The position numbers and the translations under genes were made by a program. Shown piece after piece: positions 16,763 to 25,845 of a stretch of 64,000 bases of DNA. The notes under the pieces were generated by a model. It was not told the origin of the DNA. It did not search any database and worked only from the letters and a program-made list of their open reading frames with translations. The DNA lies in assembly GCF_004343585.1 (NCBI RefSeq), contig NZ_SLYW01000001.1:744001-808000 (forward strand). The letters are read 5' to 3'. Numbering within the stretch: position 1 is the first letter of the stretch; the number at the start of each line of letters is the position of its first letter. Source of the stretch: Neorhizobium sp. JUb45. GTDB lineage: Bacteria; Pseudomonadota; Alphaproteobacteria; Rhizobiales; Rhizobiaceae.

Positions 16763-18457
16763 TCAAATCAGCTGGAACTTGTCCACATCCACCATGCCCA
16801 TGTCCGATATTTTCAGATGCGGGATGACCGGCAGCGGCAGAAAAGCCACCTGCAGGAACGGCTCTTCAAGAGTCGTTCCAAGGGCATAGGCGGACTTTCT
16901 CAAGTCATGCAGCGTGTCGCGCACCCACTCGTATGGCTCAAGGCTCATCAGGCCGGCGACGGGAAGCGCGATCTCGCCGGTGACCTTGCCGTCTTCCACC
17001 ACGACGAAACCGCCGTGGATTTCGCCGAGCCGGTTGGCGGCCAGCGCCATGTCGTCCTCGGAAACGCCGACAACGCAGATATTGTGGCTGTCATGGCCGA
17101 CGGTGGAGGCGATCGCGCCCTTCTTCAGGCCAAAACCCTGCACGAAACCATTGGCATGGTTGCCGTTTTTGCCGTGGCGCTCGATGACCGCGACCTTGAT
17201 GATATCGCGCTCCAGATCGACGGTGGTCTGGTTGCCGGAGACCGGTAGGCGGTAACGGCGGTGTTCGGTGATGATTTTTCCGGGCATGACGCCGATGACC
17301 GGTGTTTCGCCTTCCGCGACCGGAACGCCGAAATGCATGGCCTGAACGGGGCGGGCTTTGACACTGTCCAGGCCGACCGGGGCGACGGGCTTGCGGGTGG
17401 AAAACAGTTCATCGGTGACCTTGCGACCGGCTGCAAAAACGATGTCCGCCTTGCAGTTTTCGAGACTGTCGATGATGACGAGATCGGCACGCCAGCCGGG
17501 GGCGACGAGGCCGCGATCACGCAGGCCAAATGCCTTGGCGGCGGAGATGGAGGCGGCGCGATAGACGGCAAGCGGCTCGACACCGTTGGCGATTGCCGTG
17601 CGGATCATGTAGTCGAGATGACCCTGTTCGGCGATGTCGAGCGGATTGCGATCGTCGGTGCAGAGCGCCAGATAGGGCGACAGGCGTTCGGTGAGGATCG
17701 GCATAAGCGCGTGTAGATCCTTTGAGACCGAGCCTTCGCGCACGAGGATGTGCATGCCCTTGCGGATCTTTTCGAGCGCTTCTTCCGCCGTCGTGCATTC
17801 GTGTTCGGTACGGATGCCGGCCGACAGGTAACCGTTGAGATCGAGCCCGCGCAGCAGCGGCGCGTGGCCGTCGATGTGGTCACCATAGAAGGCGTCGAGC
17901 TTGGCGAGGCAGGTCGGGTCCTTGTGGATGACGCCCGGAAAATTCATGAACTCGGCAAGGCCGATGACTTTTGGGTGATCGCGGAAGGGCAGGAGCTTTT
18001 CGATGGGCAGATCGGCACCGGCGGTTTCCAGATGCGTGGCGGGCACGCAGGACGACAGCTGGACGCGGATGTCCATGATCGTCTGTTCGGCGCTGTCGAG
18101 GAAAAACCGGATGCCATCCGCGCCGATGACATTGGCGATCTCGTGCGGATCGCAGATGGCCGTGGTGACGCCATAGGGCAGAACGCAGCGGTCGAATTCA
18201 TGCGGGGTGACGAGCGAGCTCTCGATATGCAGATGCGTGTCGATGAAGCCGGGGACGACGATCTTTCCGGAAATGTCGATCTCCGTCTTGCCGACGTAAT
18301 CGCCGCAGGTGCCGACGATGCGATCACTACAGATGGCGATGTCGGAGGCCACGAGTTCGCCGGTGACGAGATCGAAGAATTGTCCGCCCTTCAGCACGAT
18401 ATCCGCAGGCTCGCGGCCGGTGCCCTGGTCTATGAGGGTTTCGAGGCGATGGCTCAT
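16763..18457 (-). CDS. ade: Adenine deaminase
   Basis: A 564-residue metal-dependent amidohydrolase converting adenine to hypoxanthine and ammonia. The metal-binding HLHIESS motif (after VVPGFIDT, about residue 75) is the adenine deaminase signature, followed by the [11 protein letters not shown] and [18 protein letters not shown] segments, and the C-terminal [19 protein letters not shown]. Length matches the usual 560-600. Ribosome site CAGGAG precedes the ATG. Rhizobia often carry more than one ade copy. Divergent from the DCC gene. Confidence 0.93.
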   Translation of the reverse strand: MSHRLETLIDQGTGREPADIVLKGGQFFDLVTGELVASDIAICSDRIVGTCGDYVGKTEIDISGKIVVPGFIDTHLHIESSLVTPHEFDRCVLPYGVTTAICDPHEIANVIGADGIRFFLDSAEQTIMDIRVQLSSCVPATHLETAGADLPIEKLLPFRDHPKVIGLAEFMNFPGVIHKDPTCLAKLDAFYGDHIDGHAPLLRGLDLNGYLSAGIRTEHECTTAEEALEKIRKGMHILVREGSVSKDLHALMPILTERLSPYLALCTDDRNPLDIAEQGHLDYMIRTAIANGVEPLAVYRAASISAAKAFGLRDRGLVAPGWRADLVIIDSLENCKADIVFAAGRKVTDELFSTRKPVAPVGLDSVKARPVQAMHFGVPVAEGETPVIGVMPGKIITEHRRYRLPVSGNQTTVDLERDIIKVAVIERHGKNGNHANGFVQGFGLKKGAIASTVGHDSHNICVVGVSEDDMALAANRLGEIHGGFVVVEDGKVTGEIALPVAGLMSLEPYEWVRDTLHDLRKSAYALGTTLEEPFLQVAFLPLPVIPHLKISDMGMVDVDKFQLI

Positions 18458-18599
18458 GGAGGGCTCCTGATACTGAATTGATTCCTCTCTTTAGCCGCTT
18501 GCCGGCAAAACGGGGAGGGGGATGAAGAATATAGCGTTCGTCAGGTGCTGCGCGGAATTGTCATTGTCGGGATGATCGACGGCGGCATATGGTGTGGGC

Positions 18600-19025
18600 A
18601 TGACCACTCAGATGCCTTCTACAGTGACACCCGATGGCCCGATCATCGTCTTCGATGCCGAATGCATTCTCTGCTCGGCCAATGCGCAGTTCGTGCTGCG
18701 TCATGATCATGCCCACCGGTTTCGGCTGGCCTCTATGCAGGGAGAGGTCGGTGCCGCGCTCTATCGGCGCTTTGGTATCGATCCAGCCGATCCCGAGACG
18801 ATGATCGTGGTGGAAGGCGACAAGGCCTTGCGCGACAGCGATGCGGTTCTGGCGATCTATCGCGAACTGGGCTGGCCGTGGAAAGCTGCCGGTGTAGCGC
18901 GGCTCGTGCCGCGTTTCCTGCGCGATCCGCTCTATCGACTGATTGCCCGCAATCGCTACCGGATTTTCGGAAAGCACGAGGTCTGCTGGCTGCCGTCGCC
19001 CGAGCATGCGGATCGTTTTCTGTGA
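18600..19025 (+). CDS. DCC-family thiol-disulfide oxidoreductase-like protein
   Basis: A 141-residue protein of the DUF393 (DCC) family, named after its D-x-x-C-x-x-C motif, seen here as FDAECILCSANAQF at about residues 17-30. The two cysteines suggest redox activity, but no partner reductase is known. It is soluble and has no signal peptide. A GTG at 18594 is an alternative start. The stop overlaps the next gene in a GTGA tetranucleotide, so the two are translated as one operon and may act together. Confidence 0.85.
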   Translation: MTTQMPSTVTPDGPIIVFDAECILCSANAQFVLRHDHAHRFRLASMQGEVGAALYRRFGIDPADPETMIVVEGDKALRDSDAVLAIYRELGWPWKAAGVARLVPRFLRDPLYRLIARNRYRIFGKHEVCWLPSPEHADRFL

Positions 19026-20644
19026 AGACGGTTCTTGTGATCGGTGGATATGGCGGTTTTGGCGCGCGGCTTTCTCGCAGGCTGGCTGGCGACGGCTGGC
19101 GGGTTCTGGTCGCTGGCCGCAATCTGGAGGCCGCACGTGCGTTCGCCGCCGGCATGGCCAATGCGCAGGCCGTGCGGGCCGACCGCGGGGGCGACCTGAC
19201 GTCGATCCTGAAGGCGCATATGCCGCTGCTGCTGATCGATGCGGCCGGGCCGTTTCAGGGCAGCGATTACCGGGTGGCCGAAGCCTGTATCGAAAACGGC
19301 GTCCATTACATCGATCTGGCCGATGCGCGCGCCTTCGTGTCCGGCATTGCTGCGCTGGACGAAAGGGCGAGGGCCGCCGGTATCGTCGTGATTTCCGGCG
19401 CTTCCAGCGTTCCGGCCATGTCGGGTGCCATCATCGCGGAGCTGGCGCGGGATATGGACCAGGTGTGCTCCGTTTCGATGGCGATCAGCGCCTCCAGCCG
19501 CGCGGCTGCCGGCGCTTCGGTGGCGGCGGCGATCCTCAGTTTTGTCGGCAAGCCGATACGCCTGTGGCGCGGAAAACGCTGGCGGCATCAGACCGGCTGG
19601 CATGGTCTCAAGCGGGTTCGTTATCAACTGGCGGGCCGCCCGGCCATTTCCCGGCTGGTGGCGTTCTCGGACGTGCCTGACCTCGATATCGTACCCGCGA
19701 GAGTGAAAGGGCGGCCGGCTACCGTCTTTCGCGCCGGGCCGGAATTTTCGTTTCAGCTGCTGATGCTGTGGCTGTTGAGCTGGCCGGTGAAATGGGGCTG
19801 GATCAACTCCCTGTCGCCACTGGCGCGGTGGCTGAGACCGCTGCAGCGCCTGAGTGCCAATCTCGGCAGCGACCGCTCGGCGATGATGGTCGAGGTGAAG
19901 GGGCGATGCAGCGGCGCATTCGTCGGCCGGCGCTGGACGCTGATTGCGGAAGATGGCCATGGGCCGGAGGTGCCGACCATGGCGGCGCAGCGGCTGGCCA
20001 GCAGGCTGGCGGAGGGCCGGCTTGCCGCCGGTGCAAGGTCTGCCGCCGGCGAATTGTCGTTGGACGATTTCGCGCCATTGCTGGATGCCATGTCGATCCA
20101 TCGGCAGGTGGAGGTGCAAGACTATCTGCCACTCTACCGGCGTGTGATGGGGCAGGCTTATGACGCGCTGCCGCTGCCGATGCGCGACATACATGATGTG
20201 TTCGGCGATGCCGGTGCGGCCGGCAAGGCGACGGTGACGCGCGGGCGCTCACGTCTGGCAGGGCTGATTGCCGATCTTGTCCGGTTCCCACCGCCGGGAG
20301 AATACGACCTGCACGTGTCCTTCGAGGAAGAGGGCGGGGTGGAACGCTGGACGCGCGATTTCGGCGGCCATGTGTTTGTCAGCGAACTCAGCCAGTCCGG
20401 TCGCCATCTTGTCGAGCGTTTTGGACCGATGCGGTTCTATTTCGACCTGCCGTCCGATGCGTCTGGCCTGACCATGATCATGAAAAAATGGACGATATTC
20501 CGCGTGCCTATGCCGCTATCCCTGGCGCCGAAAAGCGTGGCGCGGGAATGGGGCGAGGGCGAGGATTTCTGGTTCGACGTGCCGGTTGCTCTGCCGCTGA
20601 TCGGTGATCTGGTTCACTATCGCGGCCGGTTGCGGCGCCTCTAA
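19022..20644 (+). CDS. Saccharopine dehydrogenase-like protein with C-terminal DUF4166 domain
   Basis: A 540-residue two-domain protein. Residues 1-130 form a Rossmann-type domain beginning VKTVLVIGGYGGFGARLSRR, with the glycine-rich loop GGYGGFG, similar to saccharopine dehydrogenase N-terminal domains (GVHYIDLADARAF). The C-terminal part from about residue 370 (RGRSRLAGLIADLVRFPPPG, FGGHVFVSELSQSG) matches what I recall of DUF4166. The middle is moderately hydrophobic. The function is unknown; NAD(P)-dependent reduction is a reasonable guess. GTG start at 19022 overlaps the DCC stop. Confidence 0.75.
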   Translation: MKTVLVIGGYGGFGARLSRRLAGDGWRVLVAGRNLEAARAFAAGMANAQAVRADRGGDLTSILKAHMPLLLIDAAGPFQGSDYRVAEACIENGVHYIDLADARAFVSGIAALDERARAAGIVVISGASSVPAMSGAIIAELARDMDQVCSVSMAISASSRAAAGASVAAAILSFVGKPIRLWRGKRWRHQTGWHGLKRVRYQLAGRPAISRLVAFSDVPDLDIVPARVKGRPATVFRAGPEFSFQLLMLWLLSWPVKWGWINSLSPLARWLRPLQRLSANLGSDRSAMMVEVKGRCSGAFVGRRWTLIAEDGHGPEVPTMAAQRLASRLAEGRLAAGARSAAGELSLDDFAPLLDAMSIHRQVEVQDYLPLYRRVMGQAYDALPLPMRDIHDVFGDAGAAGKATVTRGRSRLAGLIADLVRFPPPGEYDLHVSFEEEGGVERWTRDFGGHVFVSELSQSGRHLVERFGPMRFYFDLPSDASGLTMIMKKWTIFRVPMPLSLAPKSVAREWGEGEDFWFDVPVALPLIGDLVHYRGRLRRL

Positions 20645-20650
20645 AACGAA

Positions 20651-20670
20651 CGGGCGCCAAAAGGCGCCCG
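20651..20670. terminator. Terminator-like hairpin between convergent genes
   Basis: CGGGCGCC, AAAA, GGCGCCCG forms an 8-bp perfect stem just past the DUF4166 stop and before the binding-protein 3' end. T-rich sequence follows on the minus strand only weakly. Confidence 0.7.
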
Positions 20671-20692
20671 CTGCATTTCCAAAAAGGTCCGA

Positions 20693-21808
20693 TTACTCGG
20701 CAGCGACGGTCTTGCCGCCTTCCCACTTGTAGACCGAGAAGGTCTGCGAGGTGAGGTCGCCGGTTTCGCCATAGGTGAGTTCGCCGATGGCGGTCTTGAT
20801 GCCGGTGCCATCCCTGAGCGCTGCGGCGACGGCTTCCGCGTCGTCGGTGCTGCCGGCCTTGGCGATGCCGGCGGCGATGACTTCGACGGCGGCATAGGTG
20901 TTCAGCGTGAACGCTTCGGCCGGGATGTTCTTGGCGATCAGCGCTGCTGCTGCTGCCTTGCTGTCTTCGTTCTTCAGCGCGTCGGCGGCGTTGGTGTAGA
21001 TCGTGCCATTGGCGGCGTCGCCGCCGGTTGCGACATACTCGCTGTTCGACAGGCCGTCACCGGCGACCAGCTGCACGGCCATGCCGGCATCCTTCATCTG
21101 GCGAACCAGCAGGCCTGCTTCCGGGTGGTAGCCGCCGAAATAAAGAACTTCGACGCCCTCGGACTTCATGCGGGTGACGAGCGCGGTGAAATCCTTGTCG
21201 CCCGGATTGAGCGCATCGTTGAAGACTTCGGTGACGCCGGCAGCATTGAGCGATGCCTTGAAGGCGTCGGCCAGACCCTTGCCGTACTGGGCCTTGTCGT
21301 TGAGGATGGCGATCTTCTTGTCCTTGAACTTCTCAACGACATATTTTGCGGCAACTTCCGCCTGCTGATCGTCACGACCGCAGGTGCGGAAAACGGTGGA
21401 GAGGCCCTGTGCCGTCAGTTCCGGAGCGGTGGCCGTCGGGGTGACCATCAGCGCGCCGTTTTCGGCGAAGACGAGTGAGGCGGGAACCGATACGCCAGAC
21501 GTGACGGGACCGACGACGAAGCGGATGTCATCGGCGATCAGCTGGTTGGCAGCCGAGACGCCCTGCTTCGGGTCGCCGGCATCGTCAGCGATCTTCAGGA
21601 CGAGCTTTTCGCCGTTGATGCCGCCCTTCTTGTTGATTTCCTCGACAGCGGTTTCCGCACCGTTTTTGATCTGCGCTCCAATGGCGGCGACCGGGCCGGT
21701 GAGCGGCGCCATGAGGCCGATGGTGATGTCAGCATGTGCGTCAGTTGCCGCGAGTGGGGCAAAGGCCAGCGTGGCGGCGAGCGCCGCAGTGATTGTCTTC
21801 AATGTCAT
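20693..21808 (-). CDS. Branched-chain amino acid ABC transporter substrate-binding protein
   Basis: A 371-residue periplasmic binding protein of the LivJ/LivK family. Sec signal peptide [20 protein letters not shown] through AHA; the mature protein starts [20 protein letters not shown], the family hallmark. Later come [19 protein letters not shown], the ligand-gripping stretch [12 protein letters not shown] and [19 protein letters not shown] precedes the ATG. No permease or ATPase gene lies beside it, so it is an orphan component that must work with transporter subunits coded elsewhere. Leucine, isoleucine and valine are probable ligands, though family members bind many others. Confidence 0.88.
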   Translation of the reverse strand: MTLKTITAALAATLAFAPLAATDAHADITIGLMAPLTGPVAAIGAQIKNGAETAVEEINKKGGINGEKLVLKIADDAGDPKQGVSAANQLIADDIRFVVGPVTSGVSVPASLVFAENGALMVTPTATAPELTAQGLSTVFRTCGRDDQQAEVAAKYVVEKFKDKKIAILNDKAQYGKGLADAFKASLNAAGVTEVFNDALNPGDKDFTALVTRMKSEGVEVLYFGGYHPEAGLLVRQMKDAGMAVQLVAGDGLSNSEYVATGGDAANGTIYTNAADALKNEDSKAAAAALIAKNIPAEAFTLNTYAAVEVIAAGIAKAGSTDDAEAVAAALRDGTGIKTAIGELTYGETGDLTSQTFSVYKWEGGKTVAAE

Positions 21809-22055
21809 GTCCGTCTCCTTGGGGCACGGGCCTCCCAACCCGTTTCTTGATCATGCAGCGGCCCTGCCAACCCGACCCTCGGCCTTGCCGTATCTCATCG
21901 GGAAAGGGGACGCTGCGTCCGTTCCGCGCGCGACCATGTTTGGCTCGCGGCGCAGTCGGCAATTTTTCTAAGAATATTCGTAGATTCACGCAAGAAGATA
22001 ACCGAAAGCTGCGACGTTTCGGCGTATTAATTCAAAGCTTATCGCGCGGGAGTGA

Positions 22056-22077
22056 AGGGCCGGCATATGCCGACCCT
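22056..22077. other. Hairpin downstream of the ABC exporter gene
   Basis: AGGGCCGGCATATGCCGACCCT is an imperfect palindrome with one mismatch pair, 14 bases past the stop of the minus-strand ABC exporter gene. It lacks a T tract; it may be a weak terminator. The rest of 21809-22091 contains AT-rich promoter-like sequence for the binding-protein gene. Confidence 0.4.
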
Positions 22078-22091
22078 CGCAAACATCAAAT

Positions 22092-23813
22092 TCAGGCAAC
22101 CGCGCCGAACTGGGCCTCGTGCAGGCGGGCATAGGCGCCACGTTTGGCGATCAGGCCGGCATGCGAGCCTTCCTCCAGAATGCCTTGCGGACCCATGACG
22201 ACGATACGATCAGCATTGCGGATGGTGGCGAGGCGATGGGCGACGACCAGCGTGGTGCGGCCGCGCGACAATTCGCCGAGCGCCTGCTGGATGGCGTATT
22301 CGGTGGCCGAGTCGAGCGCCGATGTGGCTTCATCTAGGATCAGGATCGGCGGGTCCTTCAGGAAAATGCGGGCAATCGCCAGACGCTGCTTCTGGCCGCC
22401 CGACAGTTTGACGCCGCGCTCGCCCACCGGCGTGTCGAGACCTTCCGGCAGGGACAGGATGAATTCGTCGAGTGCTGCACGGCGCAGCGCATCGATGATT
22501 TCCTCGTCAGTCGCGCCGAGGCGGCCATAGGCGATGTTTTCGCGGATGGTCGAGCCGAACAGGAAGACGTCCTGCTGTACGAGGCCGATCTGGTTGCGCA
22601 ACGAGCCTTGCGTCATGTCGCGGATGTCGATGCCGTCGATCATGATCGCGCCTGCATCGACTTCATAAAAGCGCGGCAGCAGCGAGCAGAGCGTCGTTTT
22701 GCCCGCACCGGAAGCGCCGACAAAGGCGATGGTTTCGCCCGGTGCGATTTTCAGGTTCAGGTGTTCGAACACCTTTGACTTGCCGTCGTAGCTGAAGGCG
22801 ACGTCGCGGTATTCGATGGCGCCGGCCAGGTGTGTCACCGCGCGGGCATCCGGCTTGTCGGCAATATCGGGGGCGGTATCGATCAGCGCCGTGAAGCGCG
22901 AGAAGCCGGCAATGCCCTTCGGATAGGATTCGATCACCGAGGTGATCTTGTCGATCGGCCGGAAGAACACGTTGACCAGCAGCAGGAAGCCGACGAAACC
23001 GCCATAGGTGAGCTCGCCCTGGATGACCAGATAGGTGCCGAATATCATCACCATCAGCTGCACCAGACGGGTGCTGAGATAACTCATGGTGATGCTGGCG
23101 GTCATATAGGCATAGGCGTTCAGCTTGGTGGTCTTGTAGCCTTCGTTATTGGCGGCAAACAGCTGGCGCTCGTAATCCTCGTTGGCGAAGGCTTTGACGA
23201 CGCGGATGCCGCCGACGCTTTCCTGAACGCGGGTGTTGAAATCGCCGACCTGACGGAAAAGCTTGCGCCAGTTGGTGGTCATGCGCGCACCGTAGCGGCT
23301 GACCAGCCAGGTCATGAAGGGCACGATGACGGTGGTCATCATCGCCAGCTTCCAGTTGACCGTGAACATCAGCAGGAAGGCGCCGATGAAGGTCATGATG
23401 GCGATGAACAGGTCTTCCGGGCCGTGATGGGCGATTTCGCCGACCTCTTCCAGATCCTTGGTCACGTGGGTGATCAACTGGCCGGTGCGGTTGTTGTCGA
23501 AATAGCGGAAGGACAGTTTCTGGATATGGTCAAAGGCCTGCCGGCGCATGTCAGTCTCGATCGAGATGCCAAGCGCGTGGCCCCAGTAGTTCACCACCGC
23601 CATCAGGCCGGTGTTGAAGACGTAAATGACGAGGAGGGCGGCGGCGGTGGCGGCAATCCAGCCCCAGTGCTGGCCGGGCAGAAGGTCATCGACAAAAAAT
23701 TTCACCGCAATCGGAAAACCGAGTTCGAGCAGGCCGGCAAGGACAGCACATCCGAAATCGAGGGCGAAAAGGCCCTTGTAGGGTGCGTAATAGGAAAAGA
23801 AGCGGCGTAACAT
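22092..23813 (-). CDS. MsbA-type ABC transporter, fused membrane and ATPase domains
   Basis: A 573-residue half-exporter. Residues 1-310 form an ABC type-1 membrane domain (six helices; GYFGH... is absent but IETDMRRQAFDHIQKLSFRYFD is the coupling-helix region). The ATPase half has Walker A GASGAGKTT, Q-loop VQQDVFLF, signature LSGGQKQR, Walker B ILILDEATSALD and VVAHRLATI. The homodimer exports a lipid or hydrophobic substrate; MsbA-like lipid A flippase and multidrug exporter are both possible. The start MLRRFFSYYAPYKG follows GGAG. The 179-base gap upstream separates it from the DUF2185 gene transcribed in the same direction. Confidence 0.88.
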   Translation of the reverse strand: MLRRFFSYYAPYKGLFALDFGCAVLAGLLELGFPIAVKFFVDDLLPGQHWGWIAATAAALLVIYVFNTGLMAVVNYWGHALGISIETDMRRQAFDHIQKLSFRYFDNNRTGQLITHVTKDLEEVGEIAHHGPEDLFIAIMTFIGAFLLMFTVNWKLAMMTTVIVPFMTWLVSRYGARMTTNWRKLFRQVGDFNTRVQESVGGIRVVKAFANEDYERQLFAANNEGYKTTKLNAYAYMTASITMSYLSTRLVQLMVMIFGTYLVIQGELTYGGFVGFLLLVNVFFRPIDKITSVIESYPKGIAGFSRFTALIDTAPDIADKPDARAVTHLAGAIEYRDVAFSYDGKSKVFEHLNLKIAPGETIAFVGASGAGKTTLCSLLPRFYEVDAGAIMIDGIDIRDMTQGSLRNQIGLVQQDVFLFGSTIRENIAYGRLGATDEEIIDALRRAALDEFILSLPEGLDTPVGERGVKLSGGQKQRLAIARIFLKDPPILILDEATSALDSATEYAIQQALGELSRGRTTLVVAHRLATIRNADRIVVMGPQGILEEGSHAGLIAKRGAYARLHEAQFGAVA

Positions 23814-23997
23814 GGGAACTCCGGCGGCAGGACTGACGGTGCGACGAGATAGAGGATGGTGCGTGCGTTTACTTCGCGCGCCGTCGGCATGCATCATGCC
23901 TTCTCCGTCCGATAACCTGATCGTACGTGTCGCCTTATAGGGGCGCTTACATGGCCTGTCATCAGTCCGTTGTGCGGAATATCCGGATTTGCTTAAG

Positions 23998-24345
23998 TCA
24001 GGCCGGTGTCGCCCAGTCATCCACGCTCACGAAGCGAGACGTATCCTCGTCGCGTTCGAAAACGCTGCCGATCGGAGCATCGAGGAGCGCAATGATGGAC
24101 GGGTCGTAATTGGCGATGGTGTTGACGTCGTAGATGGCGTGATTGTCCGCGTCATCCATATAAGCGTCGTCTTCAAAACCGGTGAGAAAGCGCCAGCCGC
24201 TGTCCATGTCGTTATCGGGTTTCTGGCGGTAGAAAAATCCGACCGGATGGCCGTCGACGGTGATCATGTCGCTGGCGATGCAGCCGCCGTGACCGGTGGC
24301 GAGTGGCTTGATGGCATCTGCCGACAGCTTGAATTGTTTTGTCAT
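23998..24345 (-). CDS. DUF2185 protein, Imm33-like
   Basis: A 115-residue cytoplasmic protein matching the DUF2185/Imm33-like domain, with GGCIASDMITVDGHPVGFFYR and DSGWRFLTGFEDDAYM, ending in a conserved-looking acidic tail (FERDEDTSRFVSVDDW). Imm33 relatives occur as immunity proteins, but no toxin gene is adjacent, so that role is not supported here. CAGGAG precedes the ATG. Transcribed alone. Confidence 0.75.
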   Translation of the reverse strand: MTKQFKLSADAIKPLATGHGGCIASDMITVDGHPVGFFYRQKPDNDMDSGWRFLTGFEDDAYMDDADNHAIYDVNTIANYDPSIIALLDAPIGSVFERDEDTSRFVSVDDWATPA

Positions 24346-24603
24346 CCTGTACTCCTGATTTCGCGCGGATAGATGGCGCACAGGATTGAGGAAGCAAGCT
24401 TGCAAAGAGCAACGATGACGTTGCAGGCGCCCTAGCTTTCGCCGTGGCATGCAACGTCATCTGAAGTAAAGGCATATGTAAAATGCAGAAACCCGGCATG
24501 GCGGGTTGGGAGTGCCGCTAGTGCCGAATTCGATTTCGTAGGCAAGGTCGCCTATATTAGCAAATGCGCGTCAAGGTAGTTTTACCTTTTGACAGCGCTA
24601 CCA

Positions 24604-24921
24604 TTAGGCGGCAGTCTTTTTCCGCTCAGGTGCACAGTAGATTGTCTCAAGTGTTTCGAGAACCTTGAGGACCGATTCCGACGAGCTGGAATAGTAGATC
24701 GTCTGTGCGTCGCGGCGGGTATTGACCAGCTTCTGTGCGCGCAGCTTGGAAAGGTGCTGGGAAAGAGCAGACTGGCTCAGGCCAACCTGGTTCGCGAGCG
24801 CGCCGACGGCCACTTCGCCCTTTACCAGGCAGCAGAGAATCATCAGGCGTTTCGGGTTGGCCATTGCCGACAGAAGGCCAGCGGCCGTCGTCGAGTGATC
24901 GGAAAGTGACATCGTGTCCAT
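24604..24921 (-). CDS. nolR: ArsR-family regulator, NolR-like
   Basis: A 105-residue winged-helix repressor of the ArsR/SmtB family. The recognition helix region LSQSALSQHLSKLRAQKLV and the wing TRRDAQTIYYSSSS match what I recall of Sinorhizobium NolR almost exactly. NolR is a global repressor of nodulation and core genes that also represses itself. The classical metal-binding ELCVCDL motif is absent, which fits NolR rather than a metal sensor. The start is uncertain: ATG at 24921 or 24912, or an upstream TTG at 24942 or 24927. A consensus NolR box lies upstream (25031-25046). Free-living Agrobacterium also carries a homologue. Confidence 0.72.
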   Translation of the reverse strand: MDTMSLSDHSTTAAGLLSAMANPKRLMILCCLVKGEVAVGALANQVGLSQSALSQHLSKLRAQKLVNTRRDAQTIYYSSSSESVLKVLETLETIYCAPERKKTAA

Positions 24922-24951
24922 GTCGTTCAAACGTCCCCTCAAAATAGGAAA

Positions 24952-24983
24952 GCAGGTATCAGCTGAGTTGATGCAGGTATCAG
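24952..24983. repeat. Direct repeat pair GCAGGTATCAG
   Basis: Two identical 11-base copies at 24952-24962 and 24973-24983, start-to-start distance 21 bases, i.e. two helical turns. They lie 30-60 bases upstream of the NolR-like gene start and could bind a dimeric regulator or be chance. Confidence 0.5.
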
Positions 24984-25030
24984 TAAGTCTGATCGGTTCG
25001 AGACCGAAAATTTAGCAAGCTCTGTGATGG

Positions 25031-25046
25031 ATTGTATATCCCTAAA
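25031..25046 (-). promoter_or_regulatory. Candidate NolR binding site upstream of nolR
   Basis: On the minus strand the bases read TTTAG-N9-AT, which fits the published NolR consensus (A/T)TTAG-N9-A(T/A). It lies about 110 bases upstream of the nolR start, a fitting place for autoregulation. The short consensus is expected by chance in roughly one of fifteen regions this size. Confidence 0.4.
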
Positions 25047-25059
25047 TTTAGCGTAGCGT

Positions 25060-25794
25060 CTATGATGTTTTAGAAAAATTTGAAATACGATCCAAAATCT
25101 CATTTGGGCCTGAAATCGGTTCATTAAACTCATATCTGAGCAAGATATCGCCCCTGATCAGATCAAAACCCGCCATATCTATGCCGGAAATGGTCCAATC
25201 GCCGGTTTCTCGCGTTTTCAGGAAACGTGCCGCAGCGTCTGCTTCGGTGGTCATTGCCCCCACTAATTTTTGGAGGTGTAACCATTCTGCCTCAAACGAG
25301 AAATTGCGAATCGTCAATTCTTCGCCTGCCAGTATATAGGCCTTGCCAAAGCCGCCGTTCAAAGCGGCGGACGAAGGCACCAGTCTGAAGAAACGGAAAT
25401 CGGCAAAATCGACGTACAGCTCCGCCTTGCGGTGTCTTGCGACGAAACGGGCGCGAATTCTGCTGTAATCATCGCTATCGCGATCGACCGGTTCGGCCGT
25501 GCAGAAGGCGGTGATGCGGGCGTGTGCGAGTGGATCGCCCTTGCCGGGCTCCCCGGTCATGATCGAGCAGCGTGGATCCTTTTTGAGGCTGACGGTGTGG
25601 CTGGCGAGATCCGAGACGAGAATGACCGGCACGCCATCGAGATCCATCCCCAAAAGCGCCCGGCTGACGGCTGGAAAGCCGGTCTGTGCATCGATGACGG
25701 CGAGCGACGCATAACGCGCGCCACGCAGCAGCCTGCGGCCGAGGCGGCGGGCTTCCTCGTCGGTTTCGCGAATGGGGGAGGGCTTGTCTTTCAT
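25060..25794 (-). CDS. HugZ-like pyridoxamine 5'-phosphate oxidase-fold protein
   Basis: A 244-residue split-barrel flavin-type protein of the HugZ (haem-degrading/utilisation) kind. The N-terminal barrel includes RYASLAVIDAQTGFPAVSRA and PVILVSDLASHTVSLKKDPR, and the C-terminal DUF2470-like part has FLKTRETGDWTISGIDMAGFD, which carries the haem-contacting histidine in true HugZ; here the corresponding position reads aspartate-rich GIDMAGFD, also the usual sequence for this family (hxGIDxxG). Function as a haem oxygenase is an inference. MKDKPSPI start follows GAGGAAA. No iron-uptake genes are adjacent. Confidence 0.75.
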   Translation of the reverse strand: MKDKPSPIRETDEEARRLGRRLLRGARYASLAVIDAQTGFPAVSRALLGMDLDGVPVILVSDLASHTVSLKKDPRCSIMTGEPGKGDPLAHARITAFCTAEPVDRDSDDYSRIRARFVARHRKAELYVDFADFRFFRLVPSSAALNGGFGKAYILAGEELTIRNFSFEAEWLHLQKLVGAMTTEADAAARFLKTRETGDWTISGIDMAGFDLIRGDILLRYEFNEPISGPNEILDRISNFSKTS

Positions 25795-25845
25795 AATATT
25801 TCCTCGTCGTGCCGAACTGTCATCCGGCAACGAAGCATGCTGGTC

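Noticed and set aside
23998..24345. Immunity gene of a toxin-immunity system
   Set aside because: Only the DUF2185/Imm33 resemblance supports it; there is no polymorphic toxin or secretion gene nearby.
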